Positions 15,673 through 26,559 of a stretch of 64,000 nt of DNA are shown one piece after another; the first letter of the stretch is position 1; each line of letters starts with the position of its first letter. Under the pieces are notes generated by a model. The model had not been told where the DNA came from, made no database searches, and was given only the letters and a program-made list of their open reading frames with translations. The DNA is from Ilyonectria destructans (taxonomy: Eukaryota; Ascomycota; Sordariomycetes; Hypocreales; Nectriaceae): NCBI GenBank assembly GCA_020740775.1, contig JAHEWK010000005.1, positions 3,534,001 to 3,598,000 on the forward strand, in the 5' to 3' direction. Position numbers and translations under genes: made by a program.

Positions 15673-17348
15673 ATGGCAATCATTTCGATTTCGTTTCTGG
15701 CGCCTGCCGTCCTCTACGTAGTAAGAAGCAAACCTTGTGCACCTATTGCTCAGAATTACCGACTAATGTGCTTCGTGAACAGACATTTGGCTACTTTCTG
15801 GTTACGGCCATCTACCGAGTCTACTTTGATCCACTTGCCAAGTTCCCAGGCCCGTGGTACTACGCTGCCTCACAGATTCCCATCACCATCCAGCGCATAA
15901 GAGGTGATGAGGTTGCTACCTACGCCAAGCTTCACCAGAAGTATGGTCAGTATGTGCGTGTCGCGCCGGGCGAGTTAAGCACCATCAACCCTGCTGCCGC
16001 GACGGACGTGTACGGACACCGTAATGCCGCCCGTCAAATCCCCAAGGACTTCAAGGCCTACTACATGAAGAACCAGCGAGGAGACGGCACTGAGGGTCTC
16101 ATGACGGCCGACGACGAATCTCACCGCCGCATGCGCAAGATCTTCTCGCCAGCCTTCAGCGACCGAGCCATTCGCGAGCAAGAGCCGCTTCTGAAGAAGT
16201 ATACGGATCTCCTCGTGGAGAAGTCGGGTGAATGCTGCGACTCCAAGGGCAAGGTGGATATCCACATGTTCTTCAACTTTGCCACCTTTGACTTTGCTGC
16301 CGATCTTGTCTTTGGCGATGGTCTTGACCACCTGGAGCGAATGGAATACCACCCCTTCCTAGCTAACATCTCCGGCGTCGTCAAGTTCAGTGCTTTCCGG
16401 AGAGCTATCCGGTCTTTCCCTATGATGGACAAGATCTTTGCCCAGTTTATTCCAAGGTCCATGATCAAGAAGCGCATGGAACATACCAAGTTCTGCGATG
16501 ACCGTGTCAACACGCGGCTGGAGAAGAAGGTCACCGACCACCCGGATATGTGGACTCTTGTTTTGCAGGCTGAGGATAAGGGTGAGGGTCTGACCTTTGG
16601 CGAGATGCGCCAGAATTCGTTCCTCATCTTAACGGCTGCCACGGAGACGACTTCGTCGTTGATGACGGCGCTGACCTTCCTCCTGGGCCAAAACCCGGAC
16701 AAGCTGAAGAAGCTCACGGACGAGGTTCGCGGCAAGTTCAGCTCGACCGAAGAGATGACCACTCTGACCCTGCCCCATCTGGAATACCTGCAATGCTGCA
16801 TTGAGGAAGGTCTCCGCTGCTACCCCCCTGTCCCCGGCGGTCTTCCTCGCCGCACTGGGCCACAAGGAGCCAACCTTGACGGTCACGACCTTCCTCCTGA
16901 CGTAGGTCCATTCCTGTACTCGCGCTAGAGCCTCTAACTGACGTGCCGACAGGTCGTGGTCTACTATGCGCAATCTGCCGCATATCATTCTCCGATGCAC
17001 TTTGCTCGTCCCGACGAGTTCATCCCCGAGCGATGGGCTTCGTCGCCCCCTGCAGAATTTGCCAACGACCGTCTAGAGGCGGTCCAGGCTTTCTCCGCTG
17101 GTCCGCGAGACTGCATCGGAAAGAAGTAATGACTCACGCATCTCCCCTACTTCCAGTGAGCATCAGAACTGACTGGTTTATCTAGCCTCGCCTACCACGA
17201 AGCGAGACTTCTGGCAGCCAAGTTCTTCTGGACGTATGATGTGGAGGTCTGTGAGGAGAGTATGGATTGGATGAACCAGAAGACATATATCGTCGGCCTC
17301 AAGAAGCCGCTGTATGTGAAGCTTCATCGGGTCAAGAGGGATGCGTAG
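15673..17348 (+). CDS. Cytochrome P450 monooxygenase (microsomal)
   Basis: Four exons (15673-15720, 15783-16901, 16953-17125, 17186-17348) give 500 aa, a normal P450 length. I chose the ATG at 15673 because it supplies a hydrophobic start ([16 protein letters not shown]) that joins in phase to a second hydrophobic stretch and then FPGPW, the usual anchor and proline hinge. The oxygen-binding helix I reads ATETTSS, the ExxR motif is EGLR, PERW is present, and the heme loop [10 protein letters not shown] puts the axial Cys at about 443. Exon joins are in phase throughout. It is an ER-anchored oxygenase. Sharing a promoter with the PKS, it probably oxidises the polyketide, for example by epoxidation as proposed for Rdc4/RadP. 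The exact reaction is inference. Confidence 0.92.
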
Positions 17349-17896
17349 GTATCTCGGGGTAGCACTAGAAAACTAACTTGCCTCAGCTCGACCTGGACAC
17401 ACAAAGAGAGCTGAAGTTTATGACTTCGGCAGAAAGCTGGGAGTGTGAAGTCAGGCTGCCTCTATTGCGCATGGGGCAGTTGAAAACTTGCACCTGAAGT
17501 GTCGGGAGGGCGCTCTTGGGTTGAGTGCATATCCAAGTAGGCTCATGTCTAAGAAGCACATTTACCCCATCCCTAATGCAAGAGTCACTTTTGGGGATCC
17601 ATGTTTCTAACAAACGAAAATTCTTCTTTCTCGTCCTCGTTATGAGGGTATCGATCTATCACTGTTGGTGCAGTGTCACTTTTCTCTATCTCTAGTGTCT
17701 TGTCGTACGGTATCTGAGAGACGCGCAGTGAACCCACTGTGATCTTCATCTCGCTAACGACTGCTCTGCAGCACTGGCATAAGTCGCGATGCTAAATGGG
17801 AGACGAGCCTTCTAGTTAGAAGGCCTTCTCTTTAGTTCACAAGCTTGTCCTTTTAGTCAAAGCTTGTGTGTTGTTGATTTATATCGTCGGGTCCAG
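17349..17896. other. Convergent 3' spacer
   Basis: This is the 3' space between the P450 and the bANK regulator. Only short ORFs lacking domain features are seen. A stretch near 17800-17870 contains short inverted TTAGAAGG/CCTTCT-type repeats of uncertain meaning. Confidence 0.4.
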
Positions 17897-19149
17897 TCAT
17901 GGTCCCACCACCTTTCTACCTCGGGTTTTCTTGCTCAAGTCCCCCCCGTGCGTGATGAGTGCCTCGACAAGATCCACAGATCCCGTCTGCACGGCAACGT
18001 GTAGTGGTGTCCAGCCAGCTGCGTTCTCAGCATTGGGACTGGCGCCGTAACTCAGTAGACGGAGCACGACGATCAGCTTCTGGCCTGCTACGGCGACGTG
18101 CAGTGCCGTGTCTGCGTTGCTGTCTCGCTCGTCCACGGCCAGTCTTCCGTCGGCAAGCAGCATATCGATCATGTTATCGTGGCCGCCCTCGGCCGCAATG
18201 TGAAGGGCGGTCTGGAAGGTCTCGGGCTCATCATTGTCGGTGTTGTAGTTGCTATTTTCTAGCGCCTGGTCACTCTCGGTAGCATCATAGGGCTGGCCGT
18301 TGCGTGGGGGTGTCTCGGGGGAAGTCCAGTAGGACGGTTGAGAGGGCCGGGGCTGTTACTTGGCATTAGTCGTCAACTACTTCGGGCCGGCGCGCTACGT
18401 TTCATTTGAGCTTACAGGTGGGATGAGAGCACTGGTATTGCTGGACTGTTGCAACCGTGCTGATTGTTCGATTCGCTGCGAAGCACAGTCAGTCATGGGT
18501 TTGGCTGACCGAAGGACATGCCATTTCAGATTGCCTACGCCGTCTTGCTGAAACTTGAGATTATCTGCGGGGAAAGCGCTGAGCCATTGCGCTGCATCGT
18601 GCAAGTGGCTAGTTGACGATGGCATATCAAGGGCCTCAATGCTGAGATCTGATCTGTTGGGATGGTTAGGCTCATGACTTGGTGCATCGTGATCTTGCAA
18701 CCGTTGGGGGCCCTACTGTAGCGGAAGCGACATAGCCACTACTGAATCTTGGAGTTGACCCAGGACATCTACTAGGGTAGAGTTACGATTGGACTGGAGA
18801 TGTGACGAACTCGACGACGACGACTGAGAGCTGGTGTCGATTCTATTATCTCTACGACTGCTCCTGCCAGACGAAGCGCCCGGCTTCTCCTGGGCTTTCG
18901 ACGTCGGTCGAGCTTGTTGCTGTGGTTTTCCACCTATGGTATAGTTTTGGTTAGTGACTGATGTATTAGATGTATCGAATGCTTGTAGGAAGACGCCTGT
19001 ACCATCGGATGCCGACTGCTTGCCTGAGCGGTTGCTCTATCAGCTCATAAACGACAGACTGGGAGATGAGGGATGGCTGCGGCTGACTTACTGCGGAATC
19101 TGCGCTGAGCATCTCTGTTTTGAATTCTTCGACGCTCAGCGGCATCCAT
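17897..19149 (-). CDS. bZIP-basic-region/ankyrin (bANK) transcription factor, TOXE-like
   Basis: The first exon (19149-19092) encodes a start followed at once by ERRRIQNRDAQRRFR, a fungal bZIP basic region. It ends at GTAAGT and joins in phase at 18933 to a Gln/Ser-rich middle part. A 63-bp intron (18415-18353, CTAAT branch site, AACAG acceptor) then joins in phase to a C-terminal exon with three ankyrin repeats (TALHIAAEGGHDN, TALHVAVAGQ, TPLHVAVQTG). No leucine zipper is visible. This layout, a basic region plus ankyrins, is that of the bANK family (TOXE for HC-toxin, with relatives in apicidin and depudecin clusters), nuclear activators that sit inside the cluster they control. An in-frame TAG at 18715-18713 must be removed by a further 60-bp intron (about 18772-18713) or else truncates the protein. 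Expected length is about 325-345 aa. Confidence 0.75.
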
Positions 19150-21091
19150 TAATAGTGTTTGGGTAGCGTATATAGGATTGGTGGTGCAGAGCTGGTGATG
19201 CATAGAGCTAGAAGAGTCACATAGAATGGAGGTGATGGAAAAAGAGGGACTCTGACATCCCAGGCGGTACCTTCAAGCCTTTGCTTTGCTTTGCTTTTCC
19301 CTGGTCCAAAGCGCCCAGACAACACGATCTTGCCTTAAGTAGTCTGGTAGATGGTCGCCTGCTTCTCTTTGTGTGGACTCCAGCAGCAGATACGACGGGC
19401 TGCAGAGACGCTGCGCCCGTAAGGGTCTGACAGTTGAGTGGGTAGGTCAAGATGTATCACTCGCCCCGCAGACCGAACATTAAATCGTACTAGGGGAGAC
19501 CGGCCCGCTTCCGCGCAGATGCAGATCGCTTAGCGCTGACTAGATGATCTCCTCGTAGTACTATCAAGCATACATGCGGGCCAACGCCCCACGCCCCCCC
19601 CGTACTTATGCCTGCTACCGTAGTATCTGCGTTATCTACCCTCAAAGGAAAAACACATGCTGCTGCATTGCACGTGTTAGTAGCGCCCGAGCTTCCTGTT
19701 TTGCCTCGCACAATACGAAAACAGTCTCTCGTCTACCGTCAGCAGCTGGGGCGGATAAAACCGGCAGGATGCGGTATTTTTCTCAGCCAACATGGCCGGA
19801 ATGCATTGACCGATTGCTGCCTGATACTCAATCCTGCGGCAACACCAAAGCAGTCATGTGCTTTGCCGTCGGAACCGCAATTTGCCTTGGTCGAGCCGAG
19901 GTAGCTTACTGGAAGGCTGTAGTCGCAGGTAGTTAAGTAGGGTACGTTTGAAGGAGACTCGAGCAGTGACCAGTCATGGCACGACTCTCTTTGGATTGTT
20001 CAAGACCTGTATTATGACGGGGTATTGGGTTCGGGAAGGGAGGCAGATAGCAAGACAGAAAGCCATAACTTTGGAGGCAGATAGACTTGAAATTACGGTG
20101 GCAGAATATATTGGCCATGAAAATGATTTCTTTGAAGTCAGTAAGGTAGAAGAAATTAGCTAGTTATCATTAATTAATGGTATTGCAATCATTTCTGCTT
20201 TGAATCAATATGCCATTTGCGGCAATTGCTTTTTTTAATATACAACTGCCTGACACCCTACTCAAGCTCTTTATTGAAGTTATCGCTGTAAATACGGTAC
20301 CTAGGGCTACATGTAAATTGGATGGGGCTGTATGTATCTTTATTTTCCCAATTAACAACACTTTTGCTCATCAACGTCCCCACCGCCTGCCCAGTAGTAT
20401 CCAAAGGCTCTCTCGGCATGCTTCCGGCCGTGGAGTGCCCCTCTCCGGAGAAAGAGAGACAGGGTCGATCCATTGCCGTTTTTAATTTTGATGCAAACTC
20501 TGTCGAAGACCCAAACGGCCTGCTTGACCGGCTGCAGCCATGACGGCCCCGTCGTAGGGGTGGAGTCTTACGTACAGTATAATCAAGACAGACACGCTAG
20601 ACAGGGGCCGAATGGCGTGCAGCTGACGCTAACCGCGGAGCGGTGGACAAAGGGCCATCTTGCAACGGTTATTTTGCGGAAAAGTCAATTCAAGATAAAC
20701 GAGCGCCGAAAGAGACGCGCGTCGGAATAAATTAGGATGGATTTCAACGGCCGTTGCGGCAGACAAATTTTCCTTCTATCATCCTAGGCGTCCATCGCCA
20801 CCGGCCTCGTCACCGGCCTCATCACTAGCCTAGCTTATCCTACGATCGGGTCAATAGCTAGATAAAGCCAAAGGCCCCGAAGCGTCCAGAGCGTCTCGAC
20901 TATCCGAGGTCATCTAGGTCATCATCATTTTCTTCGCCTATAAGACTGACCCACAGATCCTCATTAGATAGGAAGAATATCAAGAGTTTCCGCACATATC
21001 ATCATTTCCATCTGCTAGATGCAACAGTACCTCACCTATATCTTAAAGGATTGGCACACTGCTTCTCCGTGCATCACCAGGACCCGTCAGC
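19150..21091. other. Gene-free stretch between regulator and hydrolase
   Basis: I find no gene in these 1.9 kb. Several ORFs of 60-120 codons overlap one another in different frames, have no start context or introns, and read as chance. The part after about 20740 is the promoter of the rightward hydrolase. Confidence 0.5.
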
Positions 21092-21880
21092 ATGGCACAG
21101 CAAGACCTGGACTCGACAGTTACACTCCCCCGGATCCTGTGTCTACATGGCGGCGGCGTAAACGCGACGGTGTTCCGGCTTCAATGTCGTAACATAATTC
21201 GACGCCTGGCCGGACACTTCCGTCTTGTCTTTGTGGAAGGACCCTTCATCTGCGACGCGCACCCAGACATCGTCGCAGTGTATGGGAATTATGGACCCTT
21301 TCGCCGATGGCTCCGTTGGCTCCCGTCCCACCAACCTGTCGATTCCAAGACGGCAATTAACGAAATCCACCTCCAGCTGCGGAATGCCATGATAAAGGAC
21401 AATGCGCTCGGCGCCACGGGGGAATGGGTGGGCCTAATGGGATTCAGCCAGGGGGCCAAGATTAGCGCTAGCCTGCTTTACACGGAGCAAATGCTACGAG
21501 AGAAACTCCGGAGCAGGGCGGCCGTGCCGAGTTGGCAGTTTGCGGTGCTATTTGCCGGACGAGGACCCTTGTTAGTGTTAGATAACCAGCTGTTGGTGCC
21601 GCAGGGTGTTGGGGATGCCGCAAATGCAACCACCGAGTTCAGGGATTGGCCAGATGGCTTTGGGACCGAACATGTCCTCAAAGTACCCACCATACACGTC
21701 CATGGGATGACGGACCCTGGCTTGCAACACCATCGTCGTCTCCTAGAGACATATTGCGAGCCGGGGACAACACGACTTATCGAGTGGGACGGCGACCACC
21801 GGATGCCAATTAAGACAGCTGATGTTGATGCTGTGGCACAGGCTATCTTACAATTGGGGCGCGAGTTGGCTATATTATGA
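21092..21880 (+). CDS. FSH1/LovG-type serine hydrolase (alpha/beta fold)
   Basis: This intronless ORF encodes 262 aa. It opens with PRILCLHGGG, the N-terminal signature of the FSH1 (serine hydrolase) family. The nucleophile is Ser119 in MGFSQGAK, the acid Asp208 in HGMTDPG and the base His236 in GDHRMP, giving a complete triad at the usual spacing. Members such as LovG release the chain from highly reducing PKSs that lack a thioesterase; others are general esterases. Its location downstream of a PKS without a release domain makes a role in product release or editing plausible. In resorcylic acid lactone pathways, however, the non-reducing PKS thioesterase does the macrocyclisation. It could equally be an unrelated flanking esterase. 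The gene looks intact. Confidence 0.85.
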   Translation: MAQQDLDSTVTLPRILCLHGGGVNATVFRLQCRNIIRRLAGHFRLVFVEGPFICDAHPDIVAVYGNYGPFRRWLRWLPSHQPVDSKTAINEIHLQLRNAMIKDNALGATGEWVGLMGFSQGAKISASLLYTEQMLREKLRSRAAVPSWQFAVLFAGRGPLLVLDNQLLVPQGVGDAANATTEFRDWPDGFGTEHVLKVPTIHVHGMTDPGLQHHRRLLETYCEPGTTRLIEWDGDHRMPIKTADVDAVAQAILQLGRELAIL

Positions 21881-22599
21881 TATGTGACACAGATGAAGGC
21901 GGACCGAGCAGGCCCTCGTATTACACCTTACCACTTTAAGACTTAGGGAGGGGGCACAATGGTATTACTGTGTTGGATTGTAACCCTAGATTACGAAGCT
22001 TCTGATAGATCGATATTCTGACTCTAGTCAGCGGGTGTCAGATTACATAAAGCCTCTCTTGAGAAAAGAGGGGGCCTGAGGCTATACAAGCATAGCCTGC
22101 CGGGTTCAGTATTGGATTGGCTTGACAAGTTCAGAATACCTTGCACTCTCACCACTATTATCAACACAGGTTGTGCAATAGTGATTCATTTATGCCTTCT
22201 TTAATAACACGCCTTTCGTGCTCTGAACATTATTAGTACCCACATAAAGCTAGAAATTGGTTTCAAATAACATAGCTGTTTGTCAGGCTTGTACAAATTA
22301 GCCGAAGTTGTATTGTAACCCCGCGATCAGGCAATACAAAGTTCCCCCGCTGAGTGGCAGCCCAACCCAACCTTCCTCATTCGTGCTGGTCTCGAACATA
22401 TCTAGGTATATAAACCGCTGGCGAGACCCTGCACACCTTTGGACTGGGCTCCTTTCAATCCTACACCACAGTACCCATCTTCACTAGACCAAACCCTCCT
22501 TAATCAACTTCTATGCATGCCTTACCTATTATCAGCTTAACAATTTTGGCTGACGCTCTCCTCAGCCCGTATTATTTTCCTACGCTACCTATTTCCACT
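21881..22599. other. Intergenic
   Basis: No gene is recognised. The last 250 bp hold a TATAAAC-like element (about 22408) and pyrimidine-rich stretches upstream of the small gene that follows. Confidence 0.45.
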
Positions 22600-23001
22600 A
22601 TGACTGACCGCAAGGTATAATAAGGAATACCCAGCAACTGTTTGTGTCACCTGAGCATTTAATAACTGGCTGAAGAAAATCACCTACACCTTTAATGGGA
22701 TAGAGGAGTGGCAGAAGCTCAACCATACGGTGATTGAGTAAGGTTGTGTTTCGATCAAAAGTCAGAGTCCCCGCTGACATATTAATACTGTAGTATTGTG
22801 AAGGAAGACACCGGCACAGAGAGTTGGATTAGTGATCGAGCCCTGCCTCCAACTTCTCATCCACCGTGAGTACCCTCAGTACCCATACCAGACACTCAGA
22901 GACTGATAAATGTCGTGGCCAGACCTCTCACTTTAGGCGGCGTACAGAAGCTCCAGGACTTGGATGGTGTGATTGTCAAGGAAGTGGTTGGAGAAAAGTA
23001 G
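22600..23001 (+). CDS. Small intron-dense gene of unknown function
   Basis: Three exons fit together in phase: 22676-22737, 22794-22865 and 22923-23001. The two introns between them have GTAAGG/GTGAGT donors, CTGAC and CTGAT branch sites and TAG/CAG acceptors. They encode a short soluble protein containing NGIEEWQKLNHTVID, KEDTGTESWISDRALPP and LGGVQKLQDLDGVIV, then TAG. The 5' exon is uncertain: ATG at 22600 (or an upstream in-frame ATG near 22513) with a donor at 22615 is possible, but the acceptor before 22676 is weak. The protein would be about 75-110 aa with no signal peptide or membrane segment in the sure part. I do not recognise a family. Coherent splicing over three exons makes chance unlikely. 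Confidence 0.55.
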
Positions 23002-23567
23002 GAAAAATAACTACAGATTTCCATACTTAGATGACGAAGATCTGCACCAAAACGTTCTACAGAAATGGATATCATGTTGAAGCATTGACTTTTTGTCTAT
23101 GCCGTAGTAAATTCTCTATCTGAGTTTCTGGCGTGTGAAGACATGGTTCTTTCTGAACTCTGTTCTCCCTTTTCTGCGAAATGTCAGAAGATCACAGACA
23201 CATCCAATCTCCCTCGATAGCATGTGAAATTATCTTCTCACAGAGGAGTGGCTCCTGTAGACGCAGCACTGTATTGTACCCGTTAAACTGTAGATGTGAA
23301 ACTACAAACAGGTTCTGCTAACACACTAGGAAGTCGAAAAGGAAGAGCTGGGTTAAGAAGCGTATTTTTGTTGACGAACTTGACATAGGCTAGATGACTA
23401 CCTAGGTGACCAACAAAAGCCGCTTATTTCTTGACGCACCCACGAGCTAGGGAGTTACCGAAATTGAATAAGAATTTAGTTGATGAGGACATTTTTCTTT
23501 GCTTCTTGGTACCAAAGCAATAAAGAAAGCCAGTATGATGCCCCCTCCCTCCATTTCAATAAGACCC
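23002..23567. other. Intergenic
   Basis: This is 3' space between the small gene and the convergent protease. Nothing further is seen. Confidence 0.5.
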
Positions 23568-24529
23568 CTACATGTTGCTGCTGATGAAGGAGTACAAGCT
23601 ACCAACCCCAGCGTAAACTCCAGCGCGATTGGGTTGAGCACAACCCTCACCCCATGAGACGACACCGATGAGAACTCCAGAGGTGGCAGCAATAATAGGG
23701 CCGCCGCTGTCTCCTTGGCACGAGTCCTTACCCCCCGCAGTCAGGCCCGCACAGAACATGCTGGTGGTAATGGCAGAAGTACCGTACTGGGACCGACAGG
23801 TCGTGCGAGAGATAACGGGGACGGTCACCTTTCTCAGATCAACGGGAATGCTTGATCCACCGTCCGTGGTAGTACCCCTGTATTCGAAGTCAGCACTGCC
23901 CTGAGATATCTTGGATGAACCTAGGTTGACGGGGAAGAGGATATTTACCAGCCAGCCACGGTTGCCTGAGAGCCGGCAACGGGGTCTGAGCCCGATGCAG
24001 CCAAAGAGGCGTAAGAGATCGTCGAGCTAGTCGAGATTGAAGTCGACAGACGCCAGATCGCGACGTCGTTGTTATACGTGCTAGAAGAATAGCTGGGGTG
24101 AACAGTGATGCGAGAAACTCCGACGACTGTGCCACCACTATTGCGCTTCTACGTACTTGTTAGTCTAAAGCTACCCTCAAGCTTTCAAGCAGCACCGAAG
24201 CCTCCTGAACAAACAATGGTGTTTCCCAAACCACAAGAAGGGCATAAATAACTTACCAGGCTTCCTGCGCGAACCTGAACACTTGAGGCGCTCTGACCCA
24301 CAGAGCAGTGAGCCGCCGTAAGGACAGTATTGGCGTTCAACAGGGTGCCACCGCAGAAGTGACTGCCACCGGTTCTCGACAGACTGACGATGAAAGGGAA
24401 GTCGCCAGCGGTAGCCAGATCTCCGCCGACGATACCAGCTTCCGGAATGATATCCGGAGACTGAGGTAGGGCCGCTGCCATGGACATGGAAGGCACAAGT
24501 GCGGCCACGAGAGCGAGTTTCAGTTGCAT
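23568..24529 (-). CDS. Secreted trypsin-like serine protease (S1A)
   Basis: Three exons (24529-24257, 24148-23949, 23877-23568) give 260 aa. A signal peptide ([18 protein letters not shown]) and a short propeptide precede the activation site IVGG at residues 33-36. The triad is His74 (TAAHC), Asp119 (NNDVAIW) and Ser215 (GDSGGP). Asp209 in [11 protein letters not shown] occupies the S1 position, so cleavage after Arg or Lys is expected. AGWGTT spans the second splice and fixes that acceptor at the CAG before 23877. The enzyme acts outside the cell in protein digestion. Fungal trypsins are common in insect, nematode and plant associates, but host use cannot be read from this gene alone. It is intact and unrelated to the polyketide cluster. 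Confidence 0.92.
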
Positions 24530-26559
24530 TCTGATTGCTGAGCTGGAGAGTGTTTACTAGTAGAGTGAGGTTGACGAGGTGCTTGGGGAGGCGATGGTTG
24601 AGTCAGAATGGCATTGTAGGCACTATGATTTATAGTCAATGAATATCCATTAGCTACACTTTCTCATTATCCACCTGCCCTTCTAGTGCTCCTCCGATTC
24701 AAGAAATCATATGTCGAATAAGGTATCTTTGTTATCAAGTGCCCCTGTCCGAGTGATGATCAGCACACTCAAATTCTTGGCATGGTGTGCGGTGTCGTTC
24801 GCACATAAACTAGAGAATTTCGGCAGAAGTATGCATAGGTGAAGTTTCAGAATACCAAGTAAAGCAGAATCATAACAAATTACTACTACGAGGTACGCAG
24901 GAGGCTTGCAAAAGTCACCATAAGAATCGCTGTGACATGCAGTCGTCAAAAGACCTCCTATAAGACCTACTACTAGATATTATATGGTATGCCATAAAAT
25001 TTATTGCAATCTCTCAGTGTGCCAAGCTCCGTGGTACTCAGACTTGTGGAGACCCAAGTTGATACGTAGTTTCCAAACACATAGGGGGTGCGCTTTGTGC
25101 TTCGTATCGCCGAAGCGGAGGGGGGCGGCATCGCCTCCATTAAGAAGGCGGACGAAAGGTCCGTTAGGTACTTCAACAATCCACACCTTAATACATACAA
25201 TTGTGGTCGGAACACTTCAATCCGATGCTAGATTTTACGCATTTGGACTTCTGCAAAAATTCCCTAAGGTGCGACCGGATAAGGTGCCTAATAAGGCAAG
25301 TCACTGTTCGAGGTGACATCTGGGGCCTATCCTTGAAAATAACTCAAAAATAATCGTTGATTGATTGGGTAGGGCATATCGGTAATGGACCGATCGTGTC
25401 GAAGAATTCGGCGACGCTGCCGATCTCAAATAAGCTTAGAGCTGCAATATTCTCCGAATCAAAGCTGACCTCGTTTTCCTCGCCGGCCGAAAAAAAGTAT
25501 AATTTACTGATAACGCACTCTAGCCAAATATAGTAGGCACTTAAGGAGGTTAAGTCCGTCGCTACTACCCTAGGCGGGCTCTGTGAGTCTTGTCGTCGCC
25601 AATTTAAGGTTACATCCTTTCCAGGCCTCCTTCTAGAAATGGAAATTCGTAGGGAACTTTCGCAATCAGCACTTGGCAACTTGAACCTTTAAATTTTATC
25701 ATAAAATACATAGGACCAGTAGCACCAATAGTATCGCAACACCAGTCCAAGGGTAACTATAGCGGAACTTTCCAGCTTAAACTTAATCAATTCTCCTTCC
25801 AAACTGGTTAAAGTGCTGCGACGTAAGAGGTAGGAGGGTAAAAGTTCACACATTCCCCCAGTCGCTCATCCCACAAGACGAGCCAGTGATGAAATTCCAT
25901 AACGAAGTATCTTCAATGTATATATCCCCTTTAAATAACTTTTCAAGTCCTAAGTAGGTTATGGACGCTCTTCTATGAGTTGTTTATAATAGGGCAAGAT
26001 GAATCTGTGACATAATCTAGCTGTATGGTGAATGCTCAGATATTGGGGAGATATGCAACGAGTACTATAATATATTTACAGGGATATATCCAACAGCGCA
26101 GTCCCATAATCATATATTTTCAGAGCTCTCGGGTGTCTACCTTACTGAAGTGAGCTTCATACAAAATAGTGACACTGTGTGCAGTAGAGAAAGAGGTATA
26201 TGAATAAACAATTGAATTGAACCGGGTAGCGGCAAAGGCCGACCTATTGGAGCCGACCTACAGCCACAAGCATCACAGATCGCCGACCTGTACCTACCGG
26301 AGTTGCTCCAGTGATTTAGACCCCACCTGCGACGAGGCCCTCAGTTTGTTGTGTGCAGGTTTGTTATCCCGGTCCGAGGTTTGCGAACGGCGTCAGAACA
26401 TCACACGGAACTTGCCTCACCCGTTTTCTTAGGCACACGGCCCCCCTCGCTAAAATTTCTCGTATCGTTTATGAGACGGGATGTCACCCGGGGGATGGAA
26501 GTCGCCCGTGAAACCGCCAACAGACCAGCGGAGAGGCCTCCACGAGTTTGGTCAGATAT
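24530..26559. other. Gene-poor stretch with one doubtful antisense ORF
   Basis: Two kilobases hold no confident gene. The longest candidate, minus strand 25679-25344 (111 codons), has mixed composition (YYIWLECVISKLYFFSAG) and no recognisable domain, start context or introns. It may be a remnant of a lost repeat or gene. The protease promoter occupies the left end. Confidence 0.35.

Noticed and set aside
19574..19936. 120-codon ORF between regulator and hydrolase
   Set aside because: Composition is Cys/Arg/Ser-rich as expected from chance translation, and another frame overlaps it with equal length.
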